Assembly: GCA_029237695.1 (NCBI GenBank)
Contig: CM055279.1
Coordinates: 25,609,919-25,673,918 of the forward strand
Source of the DNA: Conchocele bisecta
Lineage: Eukaryota; Mollusca; Bivalvia; Lucinida; Thyasiridae
Length of the DNA stretch: 64,000 nt
Reading direction: 5' to 3'
Shown: in pieces, positions 21,781-37,100 of the stretch
How the letters are laid out: every line of letters begins with the position of its first letter
How positions within the stretch are numbered: the first letter of the stretch is position 1
Position numbers and translations under genes: made by a program
Notes under the pieces: model-generated
What the model was told of the DNA's origin: nothing
The model's input: the letters and a program-made list of their open reading frames with translations, nothing else
The model's database searches: none

Positions 21781-21924
21781 GAGAATAGTAGGTTAGTGCC
21801 GTGAATGGGAAAAACTATCTGGCAAGGCTTAGGAAACGGGATGGGCGAGGCTCTGCCGAGCACGTCCCGTTTCCGTGCCGTGCCAGATAGTTTTCCCATT
21901 CACGGCACTAATCTACTGTTCTAT
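21781..21924. repeat. Long inverted repeat (hairpin)
   Basis: GTGCCGTGAATGGGAAAA and ACTATCTGGC at the left are mirrored at 21880-21910, with flanking TAGGTTAGTG mirrored further out. The centre contains inverted GAAACGGGA blocks. Total span is about 140 bp. 21925-22420 holds nothing I recognise. Confidence 0.65.
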
Positions 21925-22424
21925 TTGTCCCGTCAACATTACAAATAGCTTTAAAATGCAAAATAATAACCCCAGCCGCATCTCAAAATCGGAGAATCGA
22001 CTAGTATGACAACTACACATCTTCATACGCAGTGATTATGTCGTTTCACGGCACAGTGTTTCATGGCACGTATGCACTGTGTTGACGGGATACAATATAA
22101 TAATGTTACTGCCGGTATACCAGGTGCTATGTTTGAACGAAGGTCAATTTCATGGCCTCACCGCTGTCGGAAGAGCATACAGTAACGTTGTGTTGTCTTT
22201 TAACAATAATAACTATTTTGTGAGCACAAAATAACATCATGGGAATGTTCTTCTATTGAACAATAAGGAACATAGCATTACATCAGATGATTTTGGCTCT
22301 GGGTCACATATGACGTTACGTTTGTAACGATAACAATGTCCATGCTATATTTATGATGAGATGTGAATATGAACTCGATGCATCATTTATCAATCATTGT
22401 GAAATTTCAGACAGTAAACCCAAC

Positions 22425-25400
22425 AAACAAAATCCCCCACATCACCATACCCGAGCCATCATCGTCCCCCATCACCATCCCCACGCCATCGTCGCCCCCA
22501 TCACCATCCCCGCGCCATCATCGTCCCCCATCACCATCCCCTTCCGCGCCATCATCGTCCATCACCATCCAGCGCCATCCACGTCCCCCATCGCCATCAT
22601 CGATCTCATCGCCATCATCGTCTCCCATCACCAATCCAGCGCCATCATCGTCCCACATCACCATCCCCACCCCGCGCCATCATCGTCCCCCATCACCATC
22701 CCCGCGCCATCCATCGCCCCCATCACCATTCGCATCGCCATCTCGTCCCATCACCAATACCCCGCGCCATCATTCGTCCCACTCACCATCCCCGCGCCAT
22801 CCAGGCGTCCCCATCACAACCACAATCCCGCGCATCACCGTCCCCCAATCCACCAGCGCCATCATCGTCCCCCATCACCATCCCGCGCCATCATCGTCCC
22901 CCATCACCCTCCCATGCCCCTTATCGTCCCTATCACCATCCCCGCGCCATCCCAGTCCCATCACCATCCCCAATCCCCGCGCCATCATCGTCCCCCATCA
23001 CCATCCCGCGCCATCAACGTTCACCATCACCGTCCCCGCGCCAGCATCGACCCCCCCCATCAAAATCATAGTGCCATCACCGTGGCCCCATCACCCATCC
23101 CCTCCGCGCCATCATCGTCCTCATCACCATCCCCCGCGCCATCTTCGCCCCCATCACACCATCCCCGCGCCATAATCGTCCCCCATCCCCATCCCTGCGC
23201 CATCATCGACCCCCATCACCATTCCCCGCGCCATCATCGCCCCATCATCATCCCCATCCCCGCGCCATCATCGTCCCCCATCACCACCCCGCGCCATCAT
23301 CGTCCACCCATCATCGATCCCCAGCATCCCCACATCGTCTCAACATCCATCCATCGCCCCGCATCATGCGCCCCATCACCATCCCCGCGCCATTCATGAA
23401 CCCCCAGCAACCCCCATACCATCTCCGCGCCAACGTCGTCCCCCATAACCATCCTCGCGCCATCACCGCCACCATCATCATCCCCGCACCAACATCGTCT
23501 CCATCACCATCCCCGCGCCATGATCGCCCCCATCACCATCCCCGCATCCATCAGGGAACCCCCATCCCCATCCCCATCCCCGCGCCATCATCGTCCCCCA
23601 TAACCATCCTCGCGCCATCACCGCCCCCATCATCATCCCCGCACCAACATCGTATCCCATCACCATCCCCATCCCCGCGCCATCATCGTCCTCCATCACC
23701 ATCCCCTCGCCATCATCGCCCCCATCACCATCCCCGCGCCACCATCTCCCCCCATCACCATCCAAGCGCGATAATCGCCCCATCACCCCCATCACCATCC
23801 CCTCGCCATCATCGTCCCCATCACCATCACCATTCCCCGCGCCATCATCTCCCCCATCACCATACCCGCGCGATAATCGTCCCATCAACATCCCGTTCCC
23901 CGCGCAATATCGTCCCCATCACCATCACCGCGCAATCATCGCCCCCATCACCATCCCCGCCGCCATCATCGTCCCCCATTCACCACCCCCATCCACCCCG
24001 CGTCATCATCGTCACCCATCTCCATCCCAATCCCAGCGCCATCATACCAGTGCCATCATCGTACCACATCACCATCCCAGCGCCATCATCGTCCCCATCA
24101 CCATCCCCGCGCCATCATCGTCCCCCATAACCATCCCCATACCCGCGCCATCATCACCCCATCACCATCCCCGAGCCATAATGATCCCATCACCATCCCT
24201 GCGCAATCTTCGTCCCCATCACCATCCCATCCCCATCCCCGCGCCATCAACCTCACCCATCCCTATACCATCACCATCCCCGCGCCAATCAGCGTCCCCC
24301 ATCACCAACCCATCCCCGCGCCATCATTGTCCCCACATCACCATCCCCGCACCTCATCGACCCCCAACACCATCCCCATCTCCGCGCTATCATCTTACCA
24401 CATCACCATCTCCGCGCCATCATCGTTACCCCATCACCATCCCGCGCCATCATCGTCACCATCACCATCCTCATGCCATCATCGTCCCCCATCACCATCC
24501 CCATCCCCGCCACTTCGTCGTCCCCCGTCACCATCCCCGCGCCATCATCGTCCCCTATCACCATCCCCATCCCCGCGCCATCATCGTCCCCATCACCATC
24601 CCCGCGCCATCATCGTCCGCGTCACCGTTGCCTCCTTCATCATCACCTACAAAGTCCCCCATCATTATCCCCGGGCCATTGTTTCCCCAATCACCATCCC
24701 AGCGCCATCATCGTCCCCTATCAACATCCCCATCCCCGCGCCATCATCGTCCTCCATGACCATCACGATCCCCTTACTATCATCGTCCCCCATCACCATC
24801 CCTTTGCCAACATTACCCACATCACCATCCCTGCGCCATCATCATCCCTCATCACCATCACCGTGCCATCATCGTCCCCCATAACCATCCCCATCCCCGC
24901 GCCATCATCGTCCCCCATACACCATCCCCGCGCCATCATCGCCCCCATCACCATCCCCTAGCCATATTCATCCACATCACCATCCCTGCGCAATCTTTGT
25001 CCCCCATCACCATCCCATGCCCATCCCGCGCCATCATCGTCCCCCATCACCATCCCCGGGTATCATCGTCCCCCATCACCATCCACGTACCATCATCGTC
25101 CCCTCCCCCATCACCATCCCCGCGCCATCATCGTCCCCATCACCATCCCCGCGCCATCACCGTCCGCGTCACCGTTGCTCCCTTCATCATCACCTACAAA
25201 GTCCCCCATCATTATACCCGCGCCATCATTGCCCCATCACCATCCCCGCGCCATCATCGTCCCCTATCACCATCCCCATCCCCGCGCCATCATCGTCCCC
25301 CATCACCATCCCCTTCCACGCGCCATCATCGACCCATCACCATCCATCGTCCCCTATCACCATCCATCGTCCCTCATCACCATCCATCGTCCCCCATACA

Positions 25401-28400
25401 CCATCCCCATCCCCGCATCACCATCGTCCCCATCACCATCCAGGCGCCATAATCGCCCCATCAGCAACCCCGTGCCGTCATCGTCCCCCATCACCATCCC
25501 CGCGCCATCATCGCCCCCCATCACCATGCCCATCCCCGCGCATCCATCCTCGCGATATCAATGTCCCCCATCACTATCCCGCGCCAACAACTTCTCACAT
25601 CACCATCCCCATCACCATCCCCATCGCCACGTCATCATCGTGACGCGCCATCATCGTCCCCCCATCCCAATCCCTGCGCCATCATCGTCCCCATCACCAT
25701 CACACCGCGCCATCATCGCCATCATCGTCCCCCATCACCATCCCCGCGCCATCAGCGTCCCCCATCCACCACCCCATCCCCGCGCCCATCATTGTCCCCC
25801 ATCACCATCCCCGCACCATTATCGACCCCCAACACACATCCCCATCTCTGCGCTATCATCTTTCCCACATCACCATCTCCGCGCCATCATCGTACCCCCA
25901 TCACCATCCCGCGCCATCATCGTTATCCCCATCCATCCCCATCACAACCCATCCCCCATGCCATCATCGTCCCCCAACACCATCCCCACGCCATCATCGT
26001 CCCGCATACCACCATCCCCATCCCCTCCACTTCGTCCTCCCCCGTCACCATCCCCGCGCCATCATCGCCCCCATCACCATCCCCGCATCATCGTCCCCTA
26101 TCACCATCCCCATCCCCGCGCCATCATCGTCCCCCTCATCCACCCCACCCCGCGCATCATCCCGCCTCACTGCACCTCCCCGCTCATCATCGTCCGCATC
26201 ACCGTTGCCTCCTTCATCATCACTACGAAGTCCCCCATCATTATCCCCGCGCCATTATTTCCCCAATCACCATCCAGCGCCATCATCGTCCCCTATCAAT
26301 TCAACCCCATCCCCGCGCCATCATCGATCCCCCATGACCATCACGATCCCCTTACTATCATCGTCCCCCATCACCATCCCTGTGCCAACATTACCCACAT
26401 CACCATCCCTGCGCCATCATCGTCCCTCATCACCATCACCGCGCCATCATCGTCCCCCATAACCATCTCCATCCCCGCGCCATCATCGTCCCCCATCACC
26501 ATCCCCGCGCCATCATCGCCCCCATCACCATCCCCTAGCCATAATCATCCCCATCACCATCCCTGCACAATCTTCGCCCCCATCACCATCCCATGCCCAT
26601 CCCGCGCCATCATCGTCACCATCCCCACTATCATCCCGCGCCCATCATCGTCCCCCATCACCATCCCCGTACCATCATCGTCCCCCATCCACATCGCGCC
26701 CCCTATCCCAGCGCGTCCATCACCATAACGTACCCCCATCACGTCCATCCCCCATCTCCCCGAGCGCCATTCATCGTCCCCCATCACATCATCACGCCCC
26801 GCCATTCATTCGTCCATCCCATGCGCCCCCTCACCATCATGCGCCCCCATCATCGCCATCCCCAACCACCCGCGCAATCATCGTCCCCGATCACCATCCC
26901 CGCGCCATCACCTTCCTCCATCATCGCACCCATCACCATCCCTGCGCCATCATCGACCCCATCACCATCCCGCGTCATCATCGTCCCCTATCACCATCCC
27001 CATTCCCGCGCCATCATCGTCCCCCATCACCATCCCCGCGCCATCATCGCCCCCATCACATCCCCGAGCCATATCATACCCCATACCATCCCATGCGCAT
27101 GTCCCCCATCACCATCCATCCCCATCCCCGCGCCATCATCGTCACATCACCATCCCCGCGCCATCATTGTCCCCCATCATCGCATCACGATCCCTGCGCC
27201 ATCATCGTCATCAACCACCATCCCGCGCCATCATCGTCCCCCATCACCATCCCCGCGCTATCATTGTCCCCATCACCATCCCCGACCATCATCGTCCCCA
27301 TCACCATCCCCGCGCCATCATCGTCCCCCATCACCATCCCATTCCCGCGTCATCATCGTCCCCCATCATGGCCCCCATGACCATCCCTGCGCCATCATCA
27401 CCCCACCACCATTCCGCGCCATCATCGTCCCCCATCACCATCCCCGCGCCATCACCGTCCCCCATCATCGCACCCATCACCATCCCTGCGCCATCATCGC
27501 CCCCATCATCATCACGCGTCATCATCGTCCCCTATCACCATCCCCATCCCCGCGCCTACATCGTCCCCCATCACCATCCCCGCGCCATTATCGCCCCCAT
27601 CACCATCCCCGAGCCAATCATCCCATCACCATCCCTCGCAATCTTCGTCCCCATCACCATCCCAACCCCATAGCGCCATCATCGTCCCCCACACCATCCC
27701 CGCGCCATCACCGTCCCCCATCATCGCACCCATCACCATCCCTGCGCCATCATCGCCCCCATCATCACGTCATCATCGTCCCCTATCACATCCCCATCCC
27801 CGCGCCTACATCGTCCCCATCACCATCCCCGCGCCATTATCGCCATCACCATCCCCGAGCCATAACATCCCCCATCACATCCCTGCGCATCTCGTCCCCC
27901 TCACATCCCTCCCCATCGGCCATCATCGTCCCCCACACCATCCCCGCGCCTCACGTCCCCCATCATCGCCCCCATCACGATCCCTGCGTCATCATCGTCC
28001 GCATAACCATCCCGCGCCATCATCGTCCCCCATCACCATCCCCATTCCATCATCGTCGCCCATCACTACCCCCGCGCCATCATTTCCCCATCACCATCCC
28101 CGCGCCATCATCGTCCCATATCACCATCCCCATCCCCGCGCAATCTTCGTCCCCCTATCACCATCACCATCCCCTTACTATCATCGTCCCCCATCACCAT
28201 CCCAGTGCCAACATTACCCCTATCACCATCCCCGCGCCATCATCGTCCCCCATCACCATCACCGCGCCATCATCGTCCCCCATAACCATCCCCATTCCCG
28301 CGCCATCATCGTCCCCCATCACCATCGCCGCGCCATCAGTGTCCCCCATCGCCAACCCATCCCCGCGTCATCATTGTCCCCCATCACCATCCCCCCATCC

Positions 28401-29635
28401 CCGCGCCATCATCGTCCCCCCATGACCATCACCATCCCCTTACTATCATCTTCCCCCATCGCCATCCCTGTGCCAACATTACCATCACCATATCCCCGCG
28501 CCATCATACGTCCCCCATCACCATCACCGCGCCATCATCGTCCCCATAACCATCCCCATCCCCGCGCCATCACGTCCATCCCCATCGCACTCCCCCATCA
28601 TCGCCCCCATCACCATCCCGCGCCATCGTCGTCCCACATCACCATCCCCGTGTCATCATCGTCCCCCATCACCATCCCCGCGTCATCATCGTCCCCCATC
28701 ACCATCCCCATCTCCGCGCCATCATCGTCCCCCCATCACTATCCTCGCGATAAACCATCGTTCCCCTATCACCTACAAAATCCCCCCCATATCAGCGCCC
28801 ACTCATCACCCACATCAGCAGCTCCATCATACTTTTGATCATCACCCACCCCATCACCATCCCACCCCGCGCCATCATCTTCTTTCCCCAATCACCAGTC
28901 CCATCCCCAGCCCCCATCAATTATCGGCCCCCATCACCATCCCCACCCCAGCGCCATCATCGTCCCCCAATCAACCATACCCTTCCCCGCGCCATTCATC
29001 CCAGCGTCATCATTTTGTCCCCCATCACACCATCCCCGCGCCAACAACTTCCCACACTCACCATCCCCATCACCACCCCATTCCCCACGTCATCATCGTC
29101 CCCCATCATCGCCCCAATCACCATCCCTGCGCCCATCACCATCTCCATCCCCTTACTATCATCGTCCCTCATCACCATCCCTGTGCCAACATTACCCCCA
29201 TAACCATCCCCGCGCCATCATCGTCCACCATCACCATCCCCGCGCCATCATCGATCCCATCACCATACCCATCTCCGCGCTATCATCTTCGCACATCACC
29301 ATCTCCGCGCCGTCATCGTCCCGATCACCATCCCCGCGCCATCATCGTCCGCGTCACCGTTGCCTCTTTCATCATCACCATCCTTGCGCCATCATCGTCC
29401 CCATAACCATCCCGCGCCATCATCGTCCCCCCATCACCATCCCCGTGCCATCATCGTCCCCCATCATCGCGCCATCATTGCTCCATCACCATCTCTGCGC
29501 CATCATCGTCCCCTATCACCATCCCTGCGCAATAATCGCCCCCCATCACCATCCCGCGCCATCATCGTCCCCAACCACCATCCCCATCCCCGCGCCATCA
29601 TCGTCCCCCATCACCATCCCCGAGCCATCATTGTG
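22425..29635 (+). repeat. 7.2 kb minisatellite, about 30 bp unit, C-rich on the plus strand
   Basis: The array is built from a roughly 30 bp unit made of CATCACCATCCCCGCGC followed by CATCATCGTCCCC, with common inserts of CATCCC. A rarer block (CACCGTTGCCTCCTTCATCA, near 24625, 25168, 26196 and 29355) and the CCCCTTACTATCATCGTCC block mark a higher-order layout. Segments at about 24600-24960 and 26180-26560 are close copies roughly 1.57 kb apart. The minus strand is strongly G-rich with spaced GGGG runs. All long Pro/His/Ser-rich ORFs here arise from the repeat in several frames and are not treated as genes. Confidence 0.92.
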
Positions 29636-31190
29636 GAATTGTTCGTTCGCTTCCGTTAAGCCAATCTGTAGTAATCGCCCATTCGAATGAGTAGCGTCTT
29701 CGCGCACGAATGCAAGCAGTCCTGTCCGATTTACCCCGAAATTTGCGACTCCATAGCTCGAACTGGGTAATAGCCAGAATTAAAGTCTTTGCACATTCGG
29801 AAACCTCGGAGTCCGTAGATGCTAAATGTGGAATTTTTCGTTCGTTTCAATGCAGCCAATGTGTAGTAATCGTCGTTTGAAGTCGTGCCATTTCGTCCAA
29901 AAATGCAGGAATCGTTCGCTACCTGAGGCGAAGTGATTTTTCTCCAAACTTTGAGATTTCGTAACAGGAAAAGTACAACAGCTACGCTTTGTTTCTTTTC
30001 ACTTTCAGAAACACTGGATACCGTAGATGCTAATTCTCGAATTGTTTGTTCGTGTCCGTACGGCCAATGTGCAGTACTCTCCCAGTGAAATAGTGACGTT
30101 TTCACCAGCGGCGGCAGGCAGAAAGCAGTACGGTCCGATTTACCCCGAACTTCGCGACTTCATAGCTCGAACTGCGTAATAGCCAAAATTAAAGTCTTTG
30201 CACACTCGGAAACTTTGGCATCCGTAGGTGGTAATTGTGGAATTGTTCGTTCGCTTCCGTTAAGCCAATCTGTAGTAATCGCCCATTCAAATGAGTAGCG
30301 TCTTCGCGCACGAATGCAAGCAGTACGGTCCGATTTACCCCGAAATTTGCGACTCCATAGCTCGAACTGGGTAATAGCCAGAATTAAAGTCTTTGCACAT
30401 TCGGAAACCTCGGAGTCCGTAGATGCTAAATGTGGAATTGTTCGTTCGTTTCAATGCAGTCAATGTGTAGTAATCGTCGTTTGAAGTCGTGCCATTTCGT
30501 CCAAAAATGCCGGAATCGTTCGTTACCTGAAGCGAAACGATTTTTCTCCAAACTTTGAGATTTCGTAGCACGAAAAGTATGACAGCTACGCTTTGTTTCT
30601 TTTGACTTTCAGAAACACTGGATACCGTGGATGCTAATTATCGAATTGTTTGTTCGTGCCCGTACGGCAAATGCGCAGTACTCTCCCAGTGAAATAGTGA
30701 CGTTTTCACCAGCGGCGGCAAGCAGAAAGCAGTACGGTCCGATTTACCCCGAAATTCGCGACTTCATATTCATAGTTCGAACTGGGTAATTGCCAGAATT
30801 AAAGTCTTTGCACACTCGGAAACCTTGGCGTCCGTAGATCCTAATTGTGGAATTGTTCGTTCGCTTCCGTTAAGCCAATCTGTAGTAATCGCCCATTCGA
30901 ATGAGTAGCGTCTTCGCGCACGAATGCAAGCAGTACGGTCCGATTTACCCCGGAATTTGGGACACCATAGCTCGAACTGGGTAATAGCCAGAATTAAACT
31001 CTTTGCACATTCGGAAACCTCGGAGTCCGTAGATGCTAAATGTGGAATTGTTCAGCCAATGTGTAGTAATCGTCGTTTGAAGTCGAGCCATTTCGTCAAA
31101 AAATGCCGGAATCGTTCGCTACCTGAGGCGAAGCGATTTGTCTCCAAATTTTTAGATTTCGTAGCACGAAAAGTATAACAGATACGGCTT
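29636..31190. repeat. Satellite array, clean left part (monomers about 195-208 bp)
   Basis: Three related monomer types, each starting at a GTAGATGCTAA block, alternate. One has GCTTCCGTTAAGCCAATCTG, the second CAATGCAGCCAATGTGTAG and the third CGTACGGCCAATGTGCAG. All share AATTGTTCGTTCG-like and GGTCCGATTTACCCCG blocks. The array begins immediately after the minisatellite at an ATTGTGGAATTG junction. Confidence 0.9.
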
Positions 31191-34100
31191 TGGGGTTTTA
31201 ATTTTCATACTTTTCCAGAAACAAAAACCTGGTAAACCGGTAGATGGGTAATTCTCCGTAATTGTTTTGGGATTCCGTGTCCGTACGGCCAATTAGGACA
31301 GTACTCTCCCAAGTGAAAAATATGACGTTTTCATTCACCCGCGGTCGGCAAGCACCAAAGCATACGGTCCCGATTTTACCCCCGAAATTGCCGCGACTTC
31401 AATCAGCCTTCCGAACTGGTAAATAGCCAGAATTTAACAGTCTTTTGCACACTCGGAAAACTAGGCGTCCGTCAGATTGCTAATTTGTGGAATTGTTCGT
31501 TCGCTTCCGGTTAAAAACCAATTAAGGTATAATCGCCAAGCCCCCCTTTGAATGAGTAGCGTCTTCCGCGCACGAATGCAAACAGTACGGTCCCGATTAC
31601 CCCGAAATTTGCGACTTCCAATAGCTCCGAACTTGGGTAATAGCCCAGAAGTTAAAGGTCTTTGTCACATTCGAAACCAAACCCGGAGTGGGCCGTAGAT
31701 GCTAAATGAGGAATTGTTAATGCAAGCCAATGTGCAGTAACTCGTCGTTTGAAGTCTTTCTTGCCATGTTTCGTCCAAAAATTGCAGGGAATCGTTCGCT
31801 AACCTTGAGGCGAAGCGATTTGTCTCCAAACTATATTTGAGATATTTCGTAAACACGAAAAGTAAATAAAACAGGTACGCTTTGTGTTCTTTTCACTATT
31901 TCCAGAAACACTGGATACCGTAGAATGCCACAAATTCTCTAATTGTTTGTTCGTGTTCCATACAAGGCCAATTGAGCAGTACGCTCCGCCAGTGACAAAT
32001 AGTAGTACGTTATTTTCCACACCCGCGGGCGGCAAGCAGAAAGAACAGTACGGTCCCAATGTTAACCCCGAACTTCGCGACTTCATAAGTCGAACTTCGA
32101 ACTTGGTAATTAGCCAGAATTAAAGTCTTTGCACACTCGGGAAACCCTTGGCGTCCGTAGATGGTAAATTAGGTGGAATTTGTTTCGCTCGCAATTCCGA
32201 GGTTAAGCCAATCTGTAGTAATCGCCCATTCGAAGGAGTAGCGTCCTTCGCGCATCGAAAGCAAGCAGTACGGTCCGATTTACCCCGAAAAAGTTAACGA
32301 CTCCATAGCTCGAACTCCGGTAATAGACCAGAAATTAAAGTATTTGCCACAATTCTGAAACCCTCGGAGGACCGTAGATGGCTAAAATGTGGGAATTGAT
32401 TCGTTCGTTTGCAATGGCAGTCCAATTTGTGAAGTAATTCGTCGGTATGAAGTCGTGGCCATATTTCGTCCAAAAATGCAGGGAATCGTTCGCAACCTGA
32501 GGCGAAGTGATTTTTCCTTCTTTTCCCAAAACTTTACATATTTCGTAGCCACGAAACGTAATAACAGCGATGGCTTTTGTTTCTTTATACACTTTCATAA
32601 ACAACTTGGATTAACCGTAGATGCTAAATTTCTCGAAGTTGTTTCTTCGTGTCCATCCAACGGCCAATGTTGCAAGTACTCTCCCTCCCAGTGAAATAGT
32701 GACCGTTTTCACCCGCGGCGGCAAGTAGAAAGCCAGTACGGTCCGATTTACAACCCCGAAACATTTCGTCGACTTCATAGCTAGAACTTGGTAATAGCCA
32801 GAAATTAAAGTCTTTGCAACACTCGGAAACCTTGGGCGTCCGTAGGATGCTAATTGGTGGAATTGGTTCGCTCAGCTTCCGTATTAAGCCAATCAGTTAG
32901 TAATCGCCCCATCGTTTCGAAATGGAGTAGCGACTTCGCGCACGAAATGCAAGCAAGTACAGTGCCGATTTAACCCCGAAATTTGCGACTCCAATACTCG
33001 AACATGGGTAATAGCCAGAAATTAAAGTATTTGCAAATTCCGAAACCTCGGAGTCCGTAGAATGCTAAATGTGGAATTGTTTTCGTTCGTTTTTAAATGT
33101 CAGCAAATGTGTAGTTAATCGGTACGGTATGAAGTCTTGCCCATTTGCGTCCAAAAATGCAGGATCGTTCGCGACCTTGAGGCGAAGCGATTTTTCTTCC
33201 AAACTTTGAGATTTCGTAACACGAAAATTACAACAGCTACGCTTTTTTTCGTTTTCACTTTCACAACAAAACTGGAGATCCGTAGATGCTTTATTCTTGT
33301 TAATTGATTTGGTTCGTAGGTCCGTACGGCAAATTTGCAAAGTACTATAATCGCCCAGGAAATAAAAAGTGACGATTTTCACCCCGCTGCGGCAAGCAGA
33401 TAGCTGTAAAGTCTGATTTACCCCCGAAATTCGCGACTTTCAATAGCTCGAACTGGGGTTAATAGCCGAGCCAGAAATTAAAGTCATTACACATTCGGAA
33501 AACCTCGGAGTCCGTAATGCTAATTGTGGAATTGTTTCGTTCGGATTTCCGTTATTAACGAATCTGTAGTAATCGCCCATTCGAATGGAGTAGCGTCTTC
33601 GGGCACGAATGCAAGCAGTACGGTCCGATTTATCCCCGCAATTTTGCGACTCCATAGCTCGAACTGGTAATAGCCAGAAATTAAAGTCTTTGCAAACATT
33701 CGGAAAACCATCGGAGTCCGTAATTGGTAAATTGTTGGAATTGTTCGTTCGTTTCAATTGCAAAGCTCCAATGTGTAGTAATCGTCGTTTAAGTTAAGTC
33801 GTGCCATTTCGTCCAAAAATAAAAAAAACAGGAATCGTTTCGCTAACCTGAGGCGAAAGTGCGATTTTTTCTCCAATCAAAATTTGAGATTTCGTAACAC
33901 GAAAAGTACAACAGCTACGCTTTTTTTGTTTTCTTTCACTTTCCAGAAACACTGGATACCGTGAGTATTGCGAATTCTCGAAGTTTTGATTAGTGACCAT
34001 ACGGCCAATAGTGGCAGTACTCATCCCAGTGAAATAAAAAGTTGACCTTTTTCACCCGCCGGCGGCAAGCCAAAACCAAACCATTAACGGTTCGATTTAC

Positions 34101-37100
34101 CCCGAACTTCGCGGCGACTTCAAAGCGCGAACTTGGTAATCAGCCAGAATTAAAAGTCCTTTGCATCACTCGGAAACCTTGGCGCCGAATAATGCTAATT
34201 GTTTGAAATTGTTCAGTTGCGCTTTCCGTTTAAGCCAATCTGTTAGTAATCGCCCCATTCGAAGAAGTAGCGTCTTCGCCGCAACGAATGCAAGCAGTAA
34301 CGGGTCCGATTTAACCCCCCCGAAATTTGCGACACCCATAAGCGCGAACTGGGTAATAGCCAGAACTTAAAGTATTTGGCACATTTCGGAAACCTCCCGA
34401 TTCCGTAGATTCCTAAATGCTAAATGTGGAATTGTTCGTTCGTTTGAATGCAGTCCAATGGTTTAGTAAATCGTCGTTTGAAGGCATGCCATTTGCGTTC
34501 CAAAATGCAGGTAATCGTTCGCAATTAACTGGAGGCAAAGCGATTTTCCTTTTTCTTCCAAATTTTGAGAGTTCGTAACACGAAAAGAACAAACAACAGC
34601 TACGCTATTGTATTCTTTTCAACTTTTCAAAACACGTGGATACAACCGTTATGGTAATGGAAATCTCGAATTGTTTGTTCGTGGTCCGCACGGCAATGTT
34701 GAAGTACTCTCCCAGTGAAATAGTGACGTTTTCACCCTCGGACGGGCAAAGCAGAAAGCAGTTACGGTCCGATTTACCCCGAAATTCCGCGACTTCAATA
34801 GCCTCGAACGTTGTTTAAATTAGCCCAGAATTAAAGAAAGTCCTTTTGCACACATCGGAAACGCCTTGGCGTCTCCGTAGATGCTCAATTGTTGAATTGT
34901 TCGTTCGCCTTCCCGTATTAAGAAGCCAATATTAGTAATAAGCGCCCCATTTCGAAGGAGTAGCGTCTTCGCGCACGAATGCAATGCAATACGGTCCGAT
35001 TTACCCCGAAATTTTGCGACTCCATAGCTCGAACTGGGTAATAAAAGCCAGACTTAAAGTAATTTCCCATATTTCGGAAACAACCTCGGAGTTCCCGTAG
35101 ATGCGAAATGTGGAATTGTTCGTTCGTTTCAATGCAGCCAATGTTGTTAGTAATCGTCCGTTTGAAATCGTGCCCATTTCGGTCCAAAAATGCAGGAATC
35201 GTTCGTTACCAGAGACGGAAGCGATTTTCTCCATAAACTTTGAGAATTTCGTACGACGAAACGTACAACAGCTACCTTTGCTTTATTTCTTTTCCACTTT
35301 GCAGAAAACACTGGATACCCGTAAGGATCTAAATTCTCGAATTGTTTGTTCGTGTTCCGTAACGCCAAATGTGCAGTACTCTCCCAGTGAAATAGTGGAC
35401 TGTTTTCACACCCGCGGCGGCAACAGAAAAAGCAGGTAACGGTCCGATTTACCCTTTACCACCCCCCGAACTTTACCACCACTTCATAGCTCGAAACTTA
35501 GGTAATAAGCCAAGTAATTAAAGCCTTTGCACATTGCGGAAACCTCGGAGAGAGTTCCGTAATGCTAAATTGTGGTAAATTGGTTCGTTCGTTTCAATGC
35601 AGCCCAATGTGGTAGTAATCGTCGTATGGGAAGTCGTGCCATTTTCCGTCCAAAAATGCAGGAATCCGTTTCGCCGTAACCTGAGGCCGACGATTTTTTT
35701 TTTCCCAAACCCTTTTTTTTTTTGAGATTTCGTAGCACGAAAACTATAACAGCTAACGCTTTGTTCCTTTTCACTTTGGAGAAAACACTGAGAGTACCGA
35801 GATATGCTAATTATCGAATTGTTTTTGTTCGTGTCCGTAACGGCCAATGTGCATACTCTCCCCCTACAGAAAGAGTGACGTTATTTTTCACAACCGTGGC
35901 GGCAAGCAGGAAAACGCAAAGTGCGGTCTTGCCGATTTAAACCCCGAACTTCGCGACTTCATAGCCTGGAATCATGGTAATAGCCCCAGAATTAAAGTCT
36001 TGCACACCTCGGAAACCTTAGGCGTCCGAAATAGACTAATTGTGGAATTGTTCCGTTCTTACGCTTCCGTTAAGAAGGCAATCCTGTATAATCGCCCGAT
36101 TCGAAGGAGTAGACCTCTTCGCGCACGTAATGTTAAGCAAGTACGGTCCCCGATTTTAACCGCGAAATTTGCGACTCCCATAGCACTTCGAACTGGGTAA
36201 TTAGCCAGAACTTAAAGCTCCTTTGCACAAATTCGGTAAACCTCGGAGTAGGTAAGATGCTAAATCTTGAATTTGTTCATCGAATCGTTTAAATGCAGCC
36301 AATGTTGAGTAATCGCCGTATGAAGTCCGTTTGCCAATTTCCGTCCAAAATAGCCGGAATCGGTTCCGTGTCCGGTACGGCCAATGTGCAGTTACTCTCC
36401 CAGTGAAATAGTGACGGTGTTTCACCACCCGCGGCGGGCAAGCAAAAGAAATCAGAACTGGTCCGATTTATCTCAGAACTTTCTTCGCGACTTCCATAGC
36501 TCGAATTTTCGTAAATAGCCCAGAAATTTAAAGTCGTAAATTCGCAGCCCATTCGAAATGAGTAGCGTCATTCGCGCCACGAATGCAAGCAGTAACGGTC
36601 CGAATTTACCCCGACAATTTGGCTACTTTCCATAGCTCGAACTGGGTAATAGCCAGGAAATTAATGTCTTTGCACAAATTCGGAAACCTCGGAGTCCGTA
36701 GAATGCTAAATGTGGAACTTGTTCGTTCGTTTCAAATGCAGCCAATTGTGTAGGTTATAATCGTCCGATTTGAAGTCGTGCCAGTTTCGTCCAAAAAATG
36801 GCACGGAATCAGGAATTCGTTCCGATACCTGAGGCGAAGTGAATTTTTCTCCAAACCTTTTGGAGATATTTCGTAACAGGAAAAGTAACAACAGCTTACG
36901 CTTGGTTTATTCTTTTCAACTTTTCAGAAACACTGGATACCGTAAAGATGCGAAATTCTCGAATTGATTTGTTCGTGTCCGTACGCCCAATGAGTAACAG
37001 TACTCTCGCCCAGTTGAAATAGTGACCCGTTTTCACCAGCGGGCGGCAGGCAAAGTAAAGCAAGTACTGGTCCGAATTTAACCCTTACCCCGAACCTTTC

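Noticed and set aside
22425..29635. CRISPR-like array
   Set aside because: Units are directly adjacent variants without unique spacers, in eukaryotic DNA.
22353..29690. Many long Pro/His/Ser-rich ORFs, up to 610 codons
   Set aside because: They occur in several frames of the same 30 bp minisatellite, have no domain structure and follow from the absence of A/T-rich stop codons in the repeat.
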